A program made the position numbers and the translations under genes. From Vulcanimicrobiota bacterium (GTDB taxonomy: Bacteria > Vulcanimicrobiota > Vulcanimicrobiia > Vulcanimicrobiales > Vulcanimicrobiaceae), in NCBI GenBank assembly GCA_019233165.1, contig JAFAMS010000511.1:1-5874 (forward strand): a stretch of 5,874 bases of DNA, in the 5' to 3' direction. The notes beneath the pieces were generated by a model, which was not told the origin of the DNA, made no database searches, and saw only the letters and a program-made list of their open reading frames with translations. Positions 5,696-5,874 of this stretch are shown piece after piece. The first letter of the stretch is position 1; each line of letters opens with the position of its first letter.

Positions 5696-5758
5696 CGTGC
5701 CGGTCACACTGATGTCACATGACGTCGAAGGGACGCCGCCCGAACGGGCATGATGTCA
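5672..5758 (+). repeat. Cluster of GATGTCA operator-like repeats, partly at 11-bp spacing
   Basis: GATGTCA occurs four times: 5672-5678, 5683-5689, 5711-5717 and 5752-5758. The first two are 11 bp apart (TGTCA-N6-TGTCA), the spacing of the established PhoB box. GTCAC at 5703-5707 and 5714-5718 repeats the 11-bp step. CATGACGT occurs at 5691-5698 and 5718-5725, so a composite TGATGTCA(G)CATGACGT unit is present twice, 28 bp apart. In each unit the two halves form an inverted repeat around GTCA...TGAC. The cluster starts within the final codons of HTH-B and ends 45 bases before the ATG at 5804, where operators for that gene would be expected. The regulator is not identified. Confidence 0.6.
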
Positions 5759-5763
5759 CCACT

Positions 5764-5791
5764 CGGGATGCTGTGCTTTTCGAGTATCCCG
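5764..5791 (+). promoter_or_regulatory. Inverted repeat just ahead of the ribosome site of the last gene
   Basis: CGGGAT (5764-5769) and ATCCCG (5786-5791) can form a six-pair stem with a 16-base loop. ACTCG (5761-5765) can instead pair with CGAGT (5781-5785); the two pairings compete for the same bases. The stem ends four bases before the GGAGA ribosome site. It could be a terminator-like stem, an operator, or a leader structure affecting translation. No T-run follows, so a terminator for HTH-B is unlikely. Confidence 0.35.
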
Positions 5792-5803
5792 ATTGGAGAC
5801 ACA

Positions 5804-5874
5804 ATGATCAGACATCGGTTACGGCAACTTTGCGTTGCCGTGCTGACGTCGGTCGTCTTTCTGGCACAGGGAAC
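5804..5874 (+). CDS. N-terminus of an exported protein (3' partial)
   Basis: ATG 5804 follows GGAGA (5795-5799) with four bases between, a strong ribosome site. The 23 visible residues start with a basic segment MIRHRLRQ and continue into a hydrophobic segment LCVAVLTSVVFLA before AQG. This is a typical Sec signal peptide start, with A-Q or a later residue as possible cleavage site; Cys10 is not in a lipobox. The mature protein lies outside the window. A surface or outer-membrane protein would fit the elaborate operator-like region ahead of it, but that is a guess. Confidence 0.6.
   Translation, partial: MIRHRLRQLCVAVLTSVVFLAQG

Noticed and set aside
5672..5758. CRISPR array reading of the GATGTCA repeats
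   Set aside because: The units are 7 to 17 bases, unevenly spaced and partly inside a gene, and there are no spacers of uniform length. Operator sites fit better.

Overview
The window comes from a GC-rich bacterial chromosome with tightly packed genes. Third codon positions are strongly G/C, there are several starts other than ATG, and neighbouring stop codons touch or overlap. The style (an orphan family 5 solute-binding lipoprotein, membrane winged-helix/TPR regulators, small single-domain HTH proteins) is what I would expect from an uncultured soil lineage such as Eremiobacterota/Vulcanimicrobiota. That taxonomic guess rests on general resemblance only; there is no rRNA or marker gene here to test it.

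Layout: (1) 3-161 is the tail of an unrecognised + strand gene, one base ahead of (2) an oligopeptide/dipeptide-type ABC solute-binding lipoprotein (163-1809, +). No permease or ATPase gene is present. (3) Converging on it is a - strand pair: a GlxA-type DJ-1/PfpI-AraC regulator (3186-2209) followed by a small HTH protein, HTH-A (2225-1806). HTH-A's stop codon shares the palindrome CTAG with the stop of the binding-protein gene. (4) Divergent from the GlxA-type gene are a 64-residue DUF1272 cysteine-rich protein (3288-3482, +) and a stand-alone OmpR/PhoB-type winged-helix protein (3518-3808, +). (5) That gene overlaps tail to tail by 11 bases with a CadC-like membrane regulator with a TPR sensor part (5168-3798, -). 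(6) Divergent from the CadC-like gene is HTH-B (5282-5695, +), a clear paralogue of HTH-A. (7) A 108-base gap full of GATGTCA repeats leads to the start of an exported protein (5804 to the window end).

Six of the eight genes that can be judged are regulators or small zinc-ribbon-like proteins, so most of the window is a regulator island. The most interesting signals are these. The HTH-A/HTH-B pair looks like a poorly described family with a sigma-region-4-like HTH. A TGTCA-type element repeated at 11-bp spacing (Pho-box-like) lies both before the exported-protein gene and before the stand-alone winged-helix gene. A triple TGAG repeat phased at exactly 11 bp lies between the CadC-like gene and HTH-B. 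Eleven-bp direct repeats are what OmpR/PhoB-type winged helices bind, and two such proteins are encoded between these sites. A local regulatory circuit is therefore a reasonable but unproven reading.
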